A DNA stretch of 18,791 nucleotides from JANLSE01 sp038214135 (GTDB taxonomy: Bacteria; Chloroflexota; Chloroflexia; Chloroflexales; Roseiflexaceae): assembly GCA_038214135.1 (NCBI GenBank), contig JBBQSD010000125.1, positions 1 to 18,791 on the forward strand, in the 5' to 3' direction. This document shows, piece by piece, positions 1-7,851 of this stretch; positions within the stretch are counted from its first letter, which is position 1, and each line of letters opens with the position of its first letter. The position numbers were made by a program, and so were the translations under genes. Under the pieces are notes generated by a model. That model worked only from the letters and a program-made list of their open reading frames with translations. It was not told where the DNA came from and ran no database searches.

Positions 1-453
1 GAAAGCCCAGCGCGGCCTTTGTTATGGGTTCTTCGCGATGAACTGGGCCTCACGGGTACGAAAGTCGGCTGTGCTGCTGGATTCTGTGGTGCCTGTACCA
101 TCCATCTTGATGGCAAGGCTGTTCGTTCCTGCCTGACGTCACTTGCCGCTGTTGCTGGGCAACCGATTCGAACAATCGAGGGCCTGGCGCAACTCTTGCC
201 AGATGGCAGCCTGATGCTGCATCCGGTTCAACAGGCCTTTCTCAACGCCCAGGTACCACAGTGTAGCTGGTGCATGAGTGGCCAGATGATGACAGCGGCG
301 GCATTTTTGGCGGCGACACCGGCCCCGTCTGCGGATCAGATCGTTGAGGCGATGACCAAGAATTATTGTCGTTGTGGGTGTTATGTTCGTATTCGTACGG
401 CTGTGGCGCAGGCTGCCGAATTGCTTGCTGCTGATCAGGAGGGCGTAGTATGA
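1..453 (+). CDS. Molybdenum hydroxylase small subunit, (2Fe-2S)-binding (5' partial)
   Basis: The reading frame is open from base 1, so the first roughly 15-20 residues lie outside the window; the TTG at 19 is only an internal codon. The protein has the two-domain build of the iron-sulfur subunit of the xanthine dehydrogenase/isoquinoline 1-oxidoreductase family. An N-terminal plant-ferredoxin-type cluster site (C-x4-C-x2-C, then a later Cys in the VRSC stretch) is followed by a helical domain with the second site, CSWC then CRC. This subunit carries electrons away from the molybdenum centre. Its stop overlaps the next gene as ATGA, and the ribosome site of that gene (AGGAGGG, 437-443) lies inside this one, so the two are translationally coupled. 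Family is clear; the hydroxylated substrate is not. Confidence 0.93.
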   Translation, partial: ESPARPLLWVLRDELGLTGTKVGCAAGFCGACTIHLDGKAVRSCLTSLAAVAGQPIRTIEGLAQLLPDGSLMLHPVQQAFLNAQVPQCSWCMSGQMMTAAAFLAATPAPSADQIVEAMTKNYCRCGCYVRIRTAVAQAAELLAADQEGVV

Positions 454-2606
454 CAGCACCCAAACGGCGTTGGCGCATGAGCCGCCGCGGGTTCCTGATC
501 GGAGTTGGAGTTTCCGGAGCCGGATTAGTGCTTGGCGTCACACTGGCACCAAAAGCACGATTGCAGATTGCCGCAGTGCTCGATTCCGGCGCTTCTCAGC
601 CGGCCAGTGTTGCTGGTGGGCCTGATGCATGGTTTGAGATTACCCCAGATAATCAGGTCACATTCTATGCGACCAAGGTTGAGATGGGCCAGGGGATTCA
701 TACAGCACTCGCCCAGATCGCCGCAGAAGAACTGGAAATTAGTTGGGATCAACTGACCGTTAAGCAGGCAACGACGAATATTGGGCCGCAGGATGCCAAT
801 GGAACCAGCGGCAGTATGTCGGTATCGTCGCTGTACAAACCATTGCGTGAGGCATCGGCAACAATGCGTGAGATGTTGCGCGCCGAAGCCGCCCGCAAGC
901 TGGGCGTCAACCCAACCGATCTGCAGATTATTGATGGTGTGGTTGCGCTGAAATCTGATCCAACCAAACAGCTAACCTATGGCCAGATTGTGCAGGGCGT
1001 TGCGAAATGGGATGTTCCCAAAGAAGCACCAGCACTCAAATCGCCCGATCAATTTCGCTATATTGGCAAACCAATCCCGCGCGTGGATTTCCTGGCGAAA
1101 CTGACTGGACAGGCAATCTATGGCTATGATGCGCGTCTGCCAAACATGCTCTATGGTGCGATTGCCCGCCCGCCGACGATTGGAGCAACACTCAAGAGTG
1201 CCAATGCTGGTGATGCCCAGGCCCAACCAGGGGTTGTGACGGTCGTTAATGACGGCAATTTTGCTGGCGTGGTTGCGGAAACACGTCTGCAAGCCTATGC
1301 AGGGCTTGCGGCGATGCAACTGGAGTGGAATGAGGGCCAGGTCTGGCAACAGGCTGATATCGAGGCTCGCATCACCGTTGGGCAGGGTAGCGGTGTCACA
1401 ATCCAGGAGCAGGGCGATGCGGATGGGCAGTTGCGTGGTGCGATACTGACAGCAGAGTTCCGCACGCCAATCGCCGTCCATGCCCACCTGGAGGCGCAGG
1501 CGGCTCTGGCCGAGGTGCAGGCCGATAGCGCACGGGTGTGGGTCTCGACCCAATTCCCTAGTTTTGTTCGCACAGATGTTGCGAACGCCATTGGCCTGAA
1601 GCCAGAGCAGGTTGAGGTGATTCCGACCTTTCTTGGTGGCGGGTTTGGGCGCAAATTCGGCGTCGATGTTGCTGTCGAAGCGGCGCGGCTAGCAAAGGCA
1701 TCCGGGCGACCCGTACATGTTGGGTGGTCACGCACCGAGGATATGCGCCATGGCTATTTCCGACCGCCAACACATCATATTCTGAAGGGTATTGTTGAGG
1801 GCGGCAGGATTAAGGCGATTGAGCATCAACTCTCCAGCGGCCATATATCCAGTGATTTCTTGCCGCGCTATCTCTCGGTCTTTATGGGTGGCGATTTCGG
1901 CGCATGGCGTGGAGCGATGGTTCCGTATACTATTCCGAATATCAAAACCGTGGCGTGGAGCAATGAACTGCCGATCCCAACCGGCTGGTGGCGTGGGCTG
2001 GGGTTGCTGCCCAATAATTTCGCAGTTGAGAGTTTTATCGATGAACTGGCCCATAGCGCCAACATCGATCCACTCCAGTTTCGCTTAGCTCAATTGCCAG
2101 ATGGCGAGCGCGGGCCGCGTTACAAAGCAGTGCTGGAAAAGGTTGCCGAACTCAGCAATTGGAATAGCCCGGCAGCAGCAGGACGCGGGCGCGGGTTGGC
2201 CGTGTGTACAGATGCAGGAACAATGGTCGCCCATGTTGCGGAAGTTGCCGTCGAGGGGAATGCTATCCGTGTGTTGAACTTCTGGTCGGCAGTTGATCCA
2301 GGGTTGGCAATCAACCCAGATGGCATCAAAGCCCAGACCGAAGGCTCGATTGTGATGGGCCTCAGTTCAACGTTGATCGAGGAGCTTACTGTCAAGGATG
2401 GCCAGATCAGCGCCAGTAATTTCGATGGTTATCCATTGATTACCATGAAGGATATTCCGCAGATCGAAGTTGCTGTTCTGAGCAATGGCGATGTCCCACA
2501 CGGAATGGGTGAGCCAGCGATTGGCCCAGTTGCGGCAGCGGTTGCGAATGCAGTCTTCGCGCTCACCGGCAAGCGATTGCGGCAATTGCCGTTGAAATTG
2601 GTGTGA
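450..2606 (+). CDS. Molybdopterin-binding subunit of a xanthine dehydrogenase-family hydroxylase (isoquinoline 1-oxidoreductase beta-like)
   Basis: This 718-residue protein is the catalytic large subunit. Near the N-terminus, S-R-R-G-F-L-I (residues 11-17) followed by a hydrophobic stretch is a twin-arginine export signal, so the folded cofactor-loaded enzyme probably acts outside the cytoplasm. Molybdopterin-contact motifs are visible: GGGFGRK near residue 397, the GWWRG segment near 515, and G-E-P-A-I-G-P near 686, whose Glu is the catalytic base in this superfamily. Length matches two-subunit members such as isoquinoline 1-oxidoreductase, which lack an FAD subunit and pass electrons to a respiratory acceptor; no FAD subunit is seen downstream. 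ATG 450 is preceded by AGGAGGG at 6 nt spacing. Substrates in the family include N-heterocycles and aldehydes; the neighbouring ring-opening enzymes favour an N-heterocycle, by inference. Confidence 0.92.
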   Translation: MTAPKRRWRMSRRGFLIGVGVSGAGLVLGVTLAPKARLQIAAVLDSGASQPASVAGGPDAWFEITPDNQVTFYATKVEMGQGIHTALAQIAAEELEISWDQLTVKQATTNIGPQDANGTSGSMSVSSLYKPLREASATMREMLRAEAARKLGVNPTDLQIIDGVVALKSDPTKQLTYGQIVQGVAKWDVPKEAPALKSPDQFRYIGKPIPRVDFLAKLTGQAIYGYDARLPNMLYGAIARPPTIGATLKSANAGDAQAQPGVVTVVNDGNFAGVVAETRLQAYAGLAAMQLEWNEGQVWQQADIEARITVGQGSGVTIQEQGDADGQLRGAILTAEFRTPIAVHAHLEAQAALAEVQADSARVWVSTQFPSFVRTDVANAIGLKPEQVEVIPTFLGGGFGRKFGVDVAVEAARLAKASGRPVHVGWSRTEDMRHGYFRPPTHHILKGIVEGGRIKAIEHQLSSGHISSDFLPRYLSVFMGGDFGAWRGAMVPYTIPNIKTVAWSNELPIPTGWWRGLGLLPNNFAVESFIDELAHSANIDPLQFRLAQLPDGERGPRYKAVLEKVAELSNWNSPAAAGRGRGLAVCTDAGTMVAHVAEVAVEGNAIRVLNFWSAVDPGLAINPDGIKAQTEGSIVMGLSSTLIEELTVKDGQISASNFDGYPLITMKDIPQIEVAVLSNGDVPHGMGEPAIGPVAAAVANAVFALTGKRLRQLPLKLV

Positions 2607-2616
2607 GACGAGTATT

Positions 2617-2658
2617 CAGGAGTCAGGAGTCAGAAGGAGCCATCAGCTTTCGGCTCCT
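2617..2658. repeat. Word repeat (CAGGAGT-type) plus 7-bp hairpin after the molybdo-subunit stop
   Basis: CAGGAGTCAGGAGTCAG (2617-2633) is a tandem of a 7-bp word, starting 11 nt after the stop at 2606. It runs into a hairpin with arms AGGAGCC (2635-2641) and GGCTCCT (2652-2658) and a 10-nt loop. Related words lie at 6566-6575 and 6630-6660, so this is a dispersed repeat. There is no T-run, so a role as terminator is unproven. Confidence 0.6.
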
Positions 2659-2700
2659 GCAAAAGCCAGCCGCGCAGCGGCACAATATGCGAGGCATACA

Positions 2701-3945
2701 ATGACAAACACAAGCCTGCTCCAACCGAAGCGGACTATCGCCGAACTGAAGGAGTTGCGTGCGCTGACCGGTGACGAAAACGGGGCGCAGCGGGTAGCCT
2801 TTACCGAGACGTGGGCCACGGCACGGGCGTGGGTGCGTACCAAACTGGCCGAGTTGCCGGTGGAGGTCGAAACCGACCAGGCTGGCAATGTGTGGGCAAC
2901 GTTGCGTGGTACTTCCAAGAAGGAACTATGGATCGGTGGACATATCGATTCGGTTCCGAATGGTGGCTGGCTGGATGGCTGCTTGAATGTGCTGGCCGGG
3001 TTGGAGATCATGCGCCGGATCGCTGCCGAAGGCACGCCGCCGATTACGATTCGCCTGGTCGATTGGGCCGATGAAGAGGGCGCACGCTTTGGGCGCAGCC
3101 TGTTTGGTTCTAGCGCGGTTTCGGGCTATATGGATCCCGAAGAGTTGGCCGAATTAAAGGATCGCAATGGTATCACACTGCGTGAGGCAACCGCCGCCTA
3201 TGGCATCGATCTGCTCAAAGCCCGTGAGGCAGGCCAGCAACTCCGCAATGCCGCTGCCTATTTAGAGCTGCATATTGAACAAGGGCCAGTGCTGGAAAGT
3301 ATGGGCCTGCCATTGGGCGTGGTCATCGGCACCTATGGCGTTGAGCGCAATGCGATTACCTTCACTGGCCAGGCTGCCCATGCTGGCTCGACGCCAATGG
3401 ATAAGCGCCGCGATGCGTTTGCCGCCGCTGCGAAGCTCGGGCTTGAGATCCGTGATATTGCAAAACGCAATGGCGGAGTCTGCACTGTTGGCAGTTGTAT
3501 CACCAAACCAGGGATTGTGACTGCGGTGGTTGGCGAGTGTACGATCACACTGGACCAGCGCCATATGAATGCGAATGGGCTTGCGAATATGCTTCGTGAA
3601 GCGCAGGAGGCCAGCCAACGGTTTGCTGCGGAAGAAAAATGTGAGGTTGCCTGGAAGCAAATCTGGCAGATTGTGCCGATCCCATTCAATCTCGATCTGA
3701 TCGAATTGTGTGATCAGTCGATCCGCGAGACTGCAGGGCAGGTGCATCGGCTGCCAAGCGGCCCATTGCACGATGCCGCCGAGATCTGCCGCGCTGGGGT
3801 TCCAACAATTATGATGTTTGTGCAGAGCCTGCGCGGTATCTCGCACAACAAGATCGAAGATACCAGTGAGGAACATATCGAACTATCGGTTATTGCCTTT
3901 GATAAACTGGCTAGCAAGGCGATTGATTGGATAATGGCCAAATAA
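2701..3945 (+). CDS. Zn-dependent M20-family hydrolase: N-carbamoyl-amino-acid hydrolase / beta-ureidopropionase / allantoate amidohydrolase type
   Basis: The 414-residue protein has the full dinuclear-metal pattern of the family: H81 in GGHIDS, D92 in the WLDG segment, E126-E127 in DEEG, H191 in ELHIEQGP, and H382 in GISHN near the C-terminus. The dimerisation-lid motif AAHAGSTPM (225-233) is also present. Members hydrolyse the carbamoyl or ureido group of N-carbamoyl amino acids, beta-ureidopropionate or allantoate, releasing ammonia and carbon dioxide. With a dihydropyrimidinase converging on it, the likely task is the last step of reductive pyrimidine or hydantoin breakdown; which substrate cannot be told by eye. 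ATG 2701 has GAGG at 2691-2694 (6 nt spacing). The 94-nt gap to the molybdo-subunit holds a repeat but no clear promoter, so co-transcription is likely. Confidence 0.9.
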   Translation: MTNTSLLQPKRTIAELKELRALTGDENGAQRVAFTETWATARAWVRTKLAELPVEVETDQAGNVWATLRGTSKKELWIGGHIDSVPNGGWLDGCLNVLAGLEIMRRIAAEGTPPITIRLVDWADEEGARFGRSLFGSSAVSGYMDPEELAELKDRNGITLREATAAYGIDLLKAREAGQQLRNAAAYLELHIEQGPVLESMGLPLGVVIGTYGVERNAITFTGQAAHAGSTPMDKRRDAFAAAAKLGLEIRDIAKRNGGVCTVGSCITKPGIVTAVVGECTITLDQRHMNANGLANMLREAQEASQRFAAEEKCEVAWKQIWQIVPIPFNLDLIELCDQSIRETAGQVHRLPSGPLHDAAEICRAGVPTIMMFVQSLRGISHNKIEDTSEEHIELSVIAFDKLASKAIDWIMAK

Positions 3946-3952
3946 ATGAGAT

Positions 3953-3986
3953 GGTGCAGGGGCGGTTCGCGAACCGCCCCTGCACC
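3953..3986. terminator. Perfect 34-bp palindrome between convergent genes, likely bidirectional terminator
   Basis: The half-site GGTGCAGGGGCGGTTCG (17 nt) is followed directly by its exact reverse complement. It starts 7 nt after the hydrolase stop on the plus strand and ends 6 nt before the dihydropyrimidinase stop on the minus strand. Being symmetric it would form the same very stable hairpin in both transcripts. No clean T-run follows on either side, so it may act as a processing or roadblock hairpin rather than a textbook terminator. The inner core GGGCGGTTC...GAACCGCCC recurs at 16580-16599, marking it as a dispersed repeat. Confidence 0.75.
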
Positions 3987-3992
3987 GGGGAA

Positions 3993-5390
3993 TTACTTCC
4001 CAAATGCCCGCCGTGCAACGAACTTGCCAGCGCCCTGCTCGCCCTTCCATTCGCCATCCTGCACCAGCACGCGCCCGCGTGATAGCACAATGCTTGGCGC
4101 ACCAGTGACATCCCAGCCCTCATACAGGTTATAATCGGTGTTCTGGTGCTGTGTAGCCGCCGAGATCGTCACCTGCTTGTTCGGGTCCCAGATCACAATA
4201 TCGGCATCGGCACCTGGCGTGATGGCACCCTTCTGTGGGTAGCACCCGAACAGCTTGGCCGGGTTGGTGCAGCACAACTCAATCCAGCGGTTCAGCGAGA
4301 TTCTGCCGGTGCGGACGCCGTGGGTATACATAATCATCATGCGATCTTCAATACCAGGGCAGCCATTCGGAATCGCAGCAAAGCTGGCTTTGCCAAGCTC
4401 CTTGCCCGGGTTGCGGCCATCCCTGCCACCCTCATACCAGAACGGGCAGTGGTCGGTTGAAACAACCGACAGCGAACCATCGGCGATGCCACCCCATAGT
4501 GCCACCTGATCGCTGGCCTCGCGGAATGGCGGCGAGCAGACCCACTTGGCCCCTTCGAAGCCCTCACGCGCCAGATCATCCTTTGTGAAGAAGAAGTACT
4601 GCACGCAGGTTTCGGCCATGATATTGAAATGGCCACGTGCCCGTGCGCCACGCAATGCCGAAAGCGCACCGTTGTTGGTCAGATGTACAACATACAATGG
4701 TGCGCCAGCTACCTCGGCCAGCCGAATAGCCCGCTCAGTTGCTTCGGCCTCTAGCTCGGGCGGGCGGGTTAACGCATGGTATTTTGGCGAGAGATTGCCC
4801 TCCGCAATCGCCTCCTTGATCAGAATATCAATCGCATCGCCATTTTCGGCATGCACCATGATCAAAAGGCCATGCTTGGCCGCCATTTGCATCGCCCGAA
4901 ACAGAGTCGTGTCATCAACCTGAAGTGCGCCCTTGTAGGCCATAAACAGCTTCAGGCTGCTGACGCCCAGATCGAGGCAACTGGGAATCTCTGCCATCAC
5001 GCTATCGGGCAGATCGGTAATTGCGAGATGGAAGCCATAATCGATTGCGGCCTTACCATTGGCCTTGCCATGCCAGATGTCCAGGGTTTCGCGTAGTGTC
5101 GCGCCCTTTGGCTGGATCGCAAAATCGATATGCATGGTTGTTCCGCCAAATGCCGCCGCCCTATGCCCGGTGAAAAATGTATCAGATGAGTTTGTGCCAC
5201 CGAATGGCATATCGAGATGCGTATGCACATCGATTCCGCCAGGAATAACCAGCTTACCCGTTGCATCGATAGATGTATCGCCAACCAGATCTCGCCCAAC
5301 CGCGACAATCTGTTCGCCATCGATCAGCACATCGGCCTGAAATGTGTCGCCGGCTGTGACGACCGTGCCACCTTTGATCACTGTTGTCAT
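3993..5390 (-). CDS. hydA: Dihydropyrimidinase / D-hydantoinase
   Basis: This 465-residue cyclic amidohydrolase has every metal-site residue of the dihydropyrimidinase family: H56 and H58 in DVHTH, the lysine to be carboxylated K147 in SSLKLF, H180 in MVHAENGD, H236 in VVHLTN and D313 in STDHCPF. It reversibly opens dihydropyrimidine or 5-substituted hydantoin rings to N-carbamoyl amino acids, which the M20 hydrolase encoded opposite could then process. The length is normal. ATG 5390 has a good ribosome site (AGGAG at 5397-5401, 6 nt spacing) and begins only 12 nt after the flavin oxidoreductase stop, so the two form one transcript. Cytoplasmic. The function class is secure; dihydrouracil versus hydantoin preference is not decided here. 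Confidence 0.94.
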   Translation of the reverse strand: MTTVIKGGTVVTAGDTFQADVLIDGEQIVAVGRDLVGDTSIDATGKLVIPGGIDVHTHLDMPFGGTNSSDTFFTGHRAAAFGGTTMHIDFAIQPKGATLRETLDIWHGKANGKAAIDYGFHLAITDLPDSVMAEIPSCLDLGVSSLKLFMAYKGALQVDDTTLFRAMQMAAKHGLLIMVHAENGDAIDILIKEAIAEGNLSPKYHALTRPPELEAEATERAIRLAEVAGAPLYVVHLTNNGALSALRGARARGHFNIMAETCVQYFFFTKDDLAREGFEGAKWVCSPPFREASDQVALWGGIADGSLSVVSTDHCPFWYEGGRDGRNPGKELGKASFAAIPNGCPGIEDRMMIMYTHGVRTGRISLNRWIELCCTNPAKLFGCYPQKGAITPGADADIVIWDPNKQVTISAATQHQNTDYNLYEGWDVTGAPSIVLSRGRVLVQDGEWKGEQGAGKFVARRAFGK

Positions 5391-5402
5391 ATGTTGCTCC
5401 TA

Positions 5403-6410
5403 TTACGATGCCACCGTAGCAAACTCTGGCAATATCTGTTTGCCATACACATCCAGGCAACCCTCTTCGTCGCCACTCATAAGATAAATATTAAACTGAT
5501 CGACACCAGCATCGGCCAGTTCCTGGAGTCGGCGTTTGTGTTCTTCAACTGGGCCAACAATGCAGAAGCGATCAACAATATCATCGGTCACAAACTGGCT
5601 ATTAGTACTACCGACCTCGGCGTGGTGTAGGTAATTGTAGCCCTCCCGATCCTGGACATAGCGGGTCAGTGCGGGTGGCAGTTGGTCGGTTCCATAGCGG
5701 CTAATCAGATCAACAACATGGTTCGAAACCAGGGCTGGGAACCAGCGCACCTGCTCGCGGCATTTCGCCAGATCATCAGAAACCCACACCGGTGCAGCCG
5801 CCATGATCTTGATTGCTTTTGGATCGCGGCCAGCCTGGCGCGCACCCTCGTGTACAAAACCAACACACCATTTGATCAGGTCGGGGTCGGCAAACTGGAG
5901 AATCACGCCATCTGCGACTCTGCCGGTCAAGTTCAGGGCTTTCGGGCCATACCCAGCGATCCAGATCGGTAGCTTGCCGCCTTCTGCCACCCAGGGCATC
6001 CGAATCCGTTCGCCATCATAGTTGGCATCACGGCCCTCGGCCATATCGCGAATAATATGCACTGCCTGTTCCAGCGTTGCCAGCGTAGTCGGCTTCTTGC
6101 CCAGCACGCGCCGAGCGCTATCGCCACGCCCGATTCCCAGATCCATGCGGCCACCAGATATGAGATTCAGCGTCGCTAAGGTACTGGCCGTCACACTCGG
6201 ATCACGGGTTGCCGGGTTGGTAACGCACGTCCCAAGGCGCATGCGGGTTGTGTTATTGGCCATCAGCGTCAGAATCGGGTATGGATCAAGCCATAGCACA
6301 TGCGAGTCGAACACCCATCCATAGCTAAACCCGGCCTGTTCAGCCTGGCGGGTCAGCGCAACGGCGCGATCTGGCCCCATATCGAGTTTCAGGGTGATCC
6401 CAAATTCCAT
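5403..6410 (-). CDS. LLM-class (luciferase-like) flavin/F420-dependent oxidoreductase
   Basis: A 335-residue TIM-barrel protein of the bacterial luciferase-like superfamily, resembling the group often labelled CPS_4043-type or TIGR03842. Visible family features are the N-terminal EFGI strand, the FDSH segment (34-37), TCVTNPATRDP (61-71), the flavin-phosphate region G-I-G-R-G-D (92-97), and P-I-W-I-A-G-Y-G-P further on. I chose ATG 6410, which has GGAGG at 6417-6421 with 6 nt spacing. The frame stays open to 6470, but that extension merely translates a 29-bp intergenic repeat. Cofactor (FMN or F420) and substrate are not determined. Its 12-nt spacing to the dihydropyrimidinase suggests a redox or oxygenating step feeding, or following, the ring opener. 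Confidence 0.88.
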   Translation of the reverse strand: MEFGITLKLDMGPDRAVALTRQAEQAGFSYGWVFDSHVLWLDPYPILTLMANNTTRMRLGTCVTNPATRDPSVTASTLATLNLISGGRMDLGIGRGDSARRVLGKKPTTLATLEQAVHIIRDMAEGRDANYDGERIRMPWVAEGGKLPIWIAGYGPKALNLTGRVADGVILQFADPDLIKWCVGFVHEGARQAGRDPKAIKIMAAAPVWVSDDLAKCREQVRWFPALVSNHVVDLISRYGTDQLPPALTRYVQDREGYNYLHHAEVGSTNSQFVTDDIVDRFCIVGPVEEHKRRLQELADAGVDQFNIYLMSGDEEGCLDVYGKQILPEFATVAS

Positions 6411-6433
6411 AGTCGGCCTCCAGTGGTGCAATC

Positions 6434-6462
6434 GGCAGGGACGCGATGTATCGCGTCCGTAC
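6434..6462. repeat. 29-bp hairpin repeat, copy 1
   Basis: Arms GGACGCGAT (6439-6447) and ATCGCGTCC (6450-6458) enclose a 2-nt loop, flanked by GGCAG on the left and GTAC on the right. A 29-bp inverted-orientation copy lies at 15504-15532. It sits 24 nt upstream of the flavin oxidoreductase start, in its 5' leader. Confidence 0.7.
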
Positions 6463-6485
6463 GGAGTCAAAAATATGCTACGTGT

Positions 6486-6499
6486 TTCGATTAAACGAA
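6486..6499. promoter_or_regulatory. 14-bp imperfect dyad upstream of the oxidoreductase-dihydropyrimidinase pair
   Basis: The 14-bp sequence has arms TTCG and CGAA around an A/T core; only one base pair breaks full symmetry. It lies 76 nt upstream of the oxidoreductase ATG in the most A/T-rich part of the gap, which would suit a dimeric repressor. No convincing -35/-10 pair was found beside it, so this is a weak call. Confidence 0.25.
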
Positions 6500-6512
6500 T
6501 AAAGGTAATTAG

Positions 6513-6532
6513 CCGCAGACTTCAGCCTGCGG
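6513..6532. repeat. Small CCGCAG/CTGCGG hairpin
   Basis: Arms GCCGCAG-side CCGCAG (6513-6518) and CTGCGG (6527-6532) with an 8-nt loop containing TTCAGC. It looks like another short dispersed palindrome; only one copy occurs in this window. Confidence 0.4.
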
Positions 6533-6565
6533 ATTCCGAGCAAATACCCCTACCAAAACAAAAAT

Positions 6566-6660
6566 CAGGAGCCAGATAAACCAGCAGAATAATGGAATGC
6601 TATGATCATACCACAGCTTCCAATCCCTGCTGACTCCTGGCTCCTGACTTCTGGCTCCTG
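6566..6660. repeat. CAGGAGCCAG / CTGGCTCCTG word-repeat block after the lipoprotein gene
   Basis: CAGGAGCCAG at 6566-6575 is matched by inverted copies at 6637-6646 and 6651-6660, the last two lying in a stuttered tract (6630-6660) of related words. The tract ends 5 nt from the stop codon of the substrate-binding lipoprotein on the minus strand. The same word family follows the molybdo-subunit gene at 2617-2658. The arms could pair over a 60-75-nt loop. Confidence 0.6.
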
Positions 6661-6664
6661 CGAG

Positions 6665-7771
6665 TTATTTCGCCATGGCCTTGTTGAAAATGTCCTGGGT
6701 ATAGGCTCCCGCACTTGGGGCGGCCTTGATCACGCCATACTCCTGTGCAATATCGGCGGTGCGCTTGAATGCCTCTGGATCCATCAAGCCAACCTTGGTG
6801 TCCTTGTTGATTGGATCGCCCCAGACGAGTTTATTAACTTCATTCATCTGCCATGCCTGGGCATCCTTTTTCATCACACCAGTGGCATCCTGCTTGAGCA
6901 CAATCGCCACACAATCATCGACATTATCGCGGCAGTAGGCCCAGCCCTTGATCGATGCACGCAGGAAACGAGCGGCGATATCCTGGTTCTTGGCATCCTT
7001 GAGGAATTCCTCGGTGGTAAAGATGCCATCTTCCATCATTGCAGTGCCCTCTTTGTTGAAATCGATGATGTTGAGTTCCTCGGGCTTGTGGCCAGCGGCC
7101 AACACCTGGTAGTATTCGTTATAGGTCATTGCCGAAGCCGCCACGACTTCCTTGTTCAACAACAGGTTCATGTCGAATGGCTGCTTGACCAGCTCGATGT
7201 CCTTGTCCTTGTCGATATTGTATTTTGCCAGCGTGGCCAGCAGTTGCAGCTCATTGCCACCAAACCAGACGGCGACCTTCTTGCCTTTCAGATCGGCAGG
7301 GCCATTGATATTGCTCTCCTTCCAGGAGATCGTGCGCATGCCGCTATACTGGTAGATCTGGCCGATATTGACAAGCGGGACGCCCTGTTCGCGGTTAGCG
7401 AGCGTGCTTGGCAGCCAGTCGATGCCAAACTGCGCCTGGCCACCGGCCACAACCTGGGCTGGAACAATATCTGGGCCGCCTGGCCGCACGGTGACATCAA
7501 GGCCCTCTTCTTTATAGAAGCCCTTCTCCAGTGCTGCATAGTAGCCAGCAAACTGCGCCTGGGCAACCCACTTCAGCTGAAGGGTGACTTTATCGGGAGT
7601 GCCGGTTGCAGCAGGAGCGGCGGTTGGTTCAGCAGCAGGAGCCGCAGTTGGTGCAGCGGCAGCCGGGGCAGTGGTTGGAGCGGCGGCCGGGGTTGTTCCG
7701 CCACAAGCTACCAATGCCATCGCCAGTAACATCAGGGTTACAATGAACCCATAGAGTCTGTTGGTTCGCAT
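6665..7771 (-). CDS. ABC transporter substrate-binding lipoprotein, NMT1/THI5-like (NitT/TauT class)
   Basis: The 368-residue protein starts with a lipoprotein signal (charged n-region, hydrophobic core, lipobox L-V-A-C with Cys23), then a low-complexity Ala/Pro/Thr linker (about 25-55) typical of Chloroflexota surface lipoproteins. The mature domain begins LQLKWVAQAQFAGYY and continues with GGPDI, FGIDWLPS, VWFGGNE and AMTYNEY, the pattern of NMT1/THI5-like proteins that bind pyrimidine-like molecules. I chose ATG 7771, with AAGGAG at 7782-7787. The frame opens 12 codons earlier, but that would place charged residues ahead of the signal. It is the last transporter gene, 80 nt after the second permease. 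A TATACT at 7791-7796 could be a private -10, but its -35 partner is poor. Ligand is inferred from neighbours, not seen. Confidence 0.9.
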   Translation of the reverse strand: MRTNRLYGFIVTLMLLAMALVACGGTTPAAAPTTAPAAAAPTAAPAAEPTAAPAATGTPDKVTLQLKWVAQAQFAGYYAALEKGFYKEEGLDVTVRPGGPDIVPAQVVAGGQAQFGIDWLPSTLANREQGVPLVNIGQIYQYSGMRTISWKESNINGPADLKGKKVAVWFGGNELQLLATLAKYNIDKDKDIELVKQPFDMNLLLNKEVVAASAMTYNEYYQVLAAGHKPEELNIIDFNKEGTAMMEDGIFTTEEFLKDAKNQDIAARFLRASIKGWAYCRDNVDDCVAIVLKQDATGVMKKDAQAWQMNEVNKLVWGDPINKDTKVGLMDPEAFKRTADIAQEYGVIKAAPSAGAYTQDIFNKAMAK

Positions 7772-7851
7772 GGGAATCTGTCTCCTTATAAGTATAACAA
7801 TTGACATAAAGTGTCGGCAGTTTCACGTTCTGGAAATCGTGCTCCCTCCTT

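Noticed and set aside
972..1553. 193-codon minus-strand frame within the molybdo-subunit gene
   Set aside because: No start signal and no domain; a shadow of the strongly supported plus-strand gene.
6411..6470. N-terminal extension of the LLM oxidoreductase
   Set aside because: The 20 extra codons translate the 29-bp repeat, and ATG 6410 has a strong ribosome site at proper spacing.
6602..7729. A 375-codon open frame on the plus strand across the lipoprotein gene
   Set aside because: It is antisense to a clear substrate-binding lipoprotein with lipobox and family motifs, its start lies in a word repeat, and its translation shows no recognisable domain. It arises from the codon bias of the real gene.
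7772..7807. Longer start for the binding lipoprotein
   Set aside because: It would add charged residues ahead of the signal peptide, and AAGGAG points to the start at 7771.
7629..7826. Small minus-strand frame starting at GTG 7826 behind an AAGGAGGGAG site
   Set aside because: The distance from the site (about 16 nt) is too long and the frame runs over the lipoprotein gene with a Cys-rich nonsense tail.
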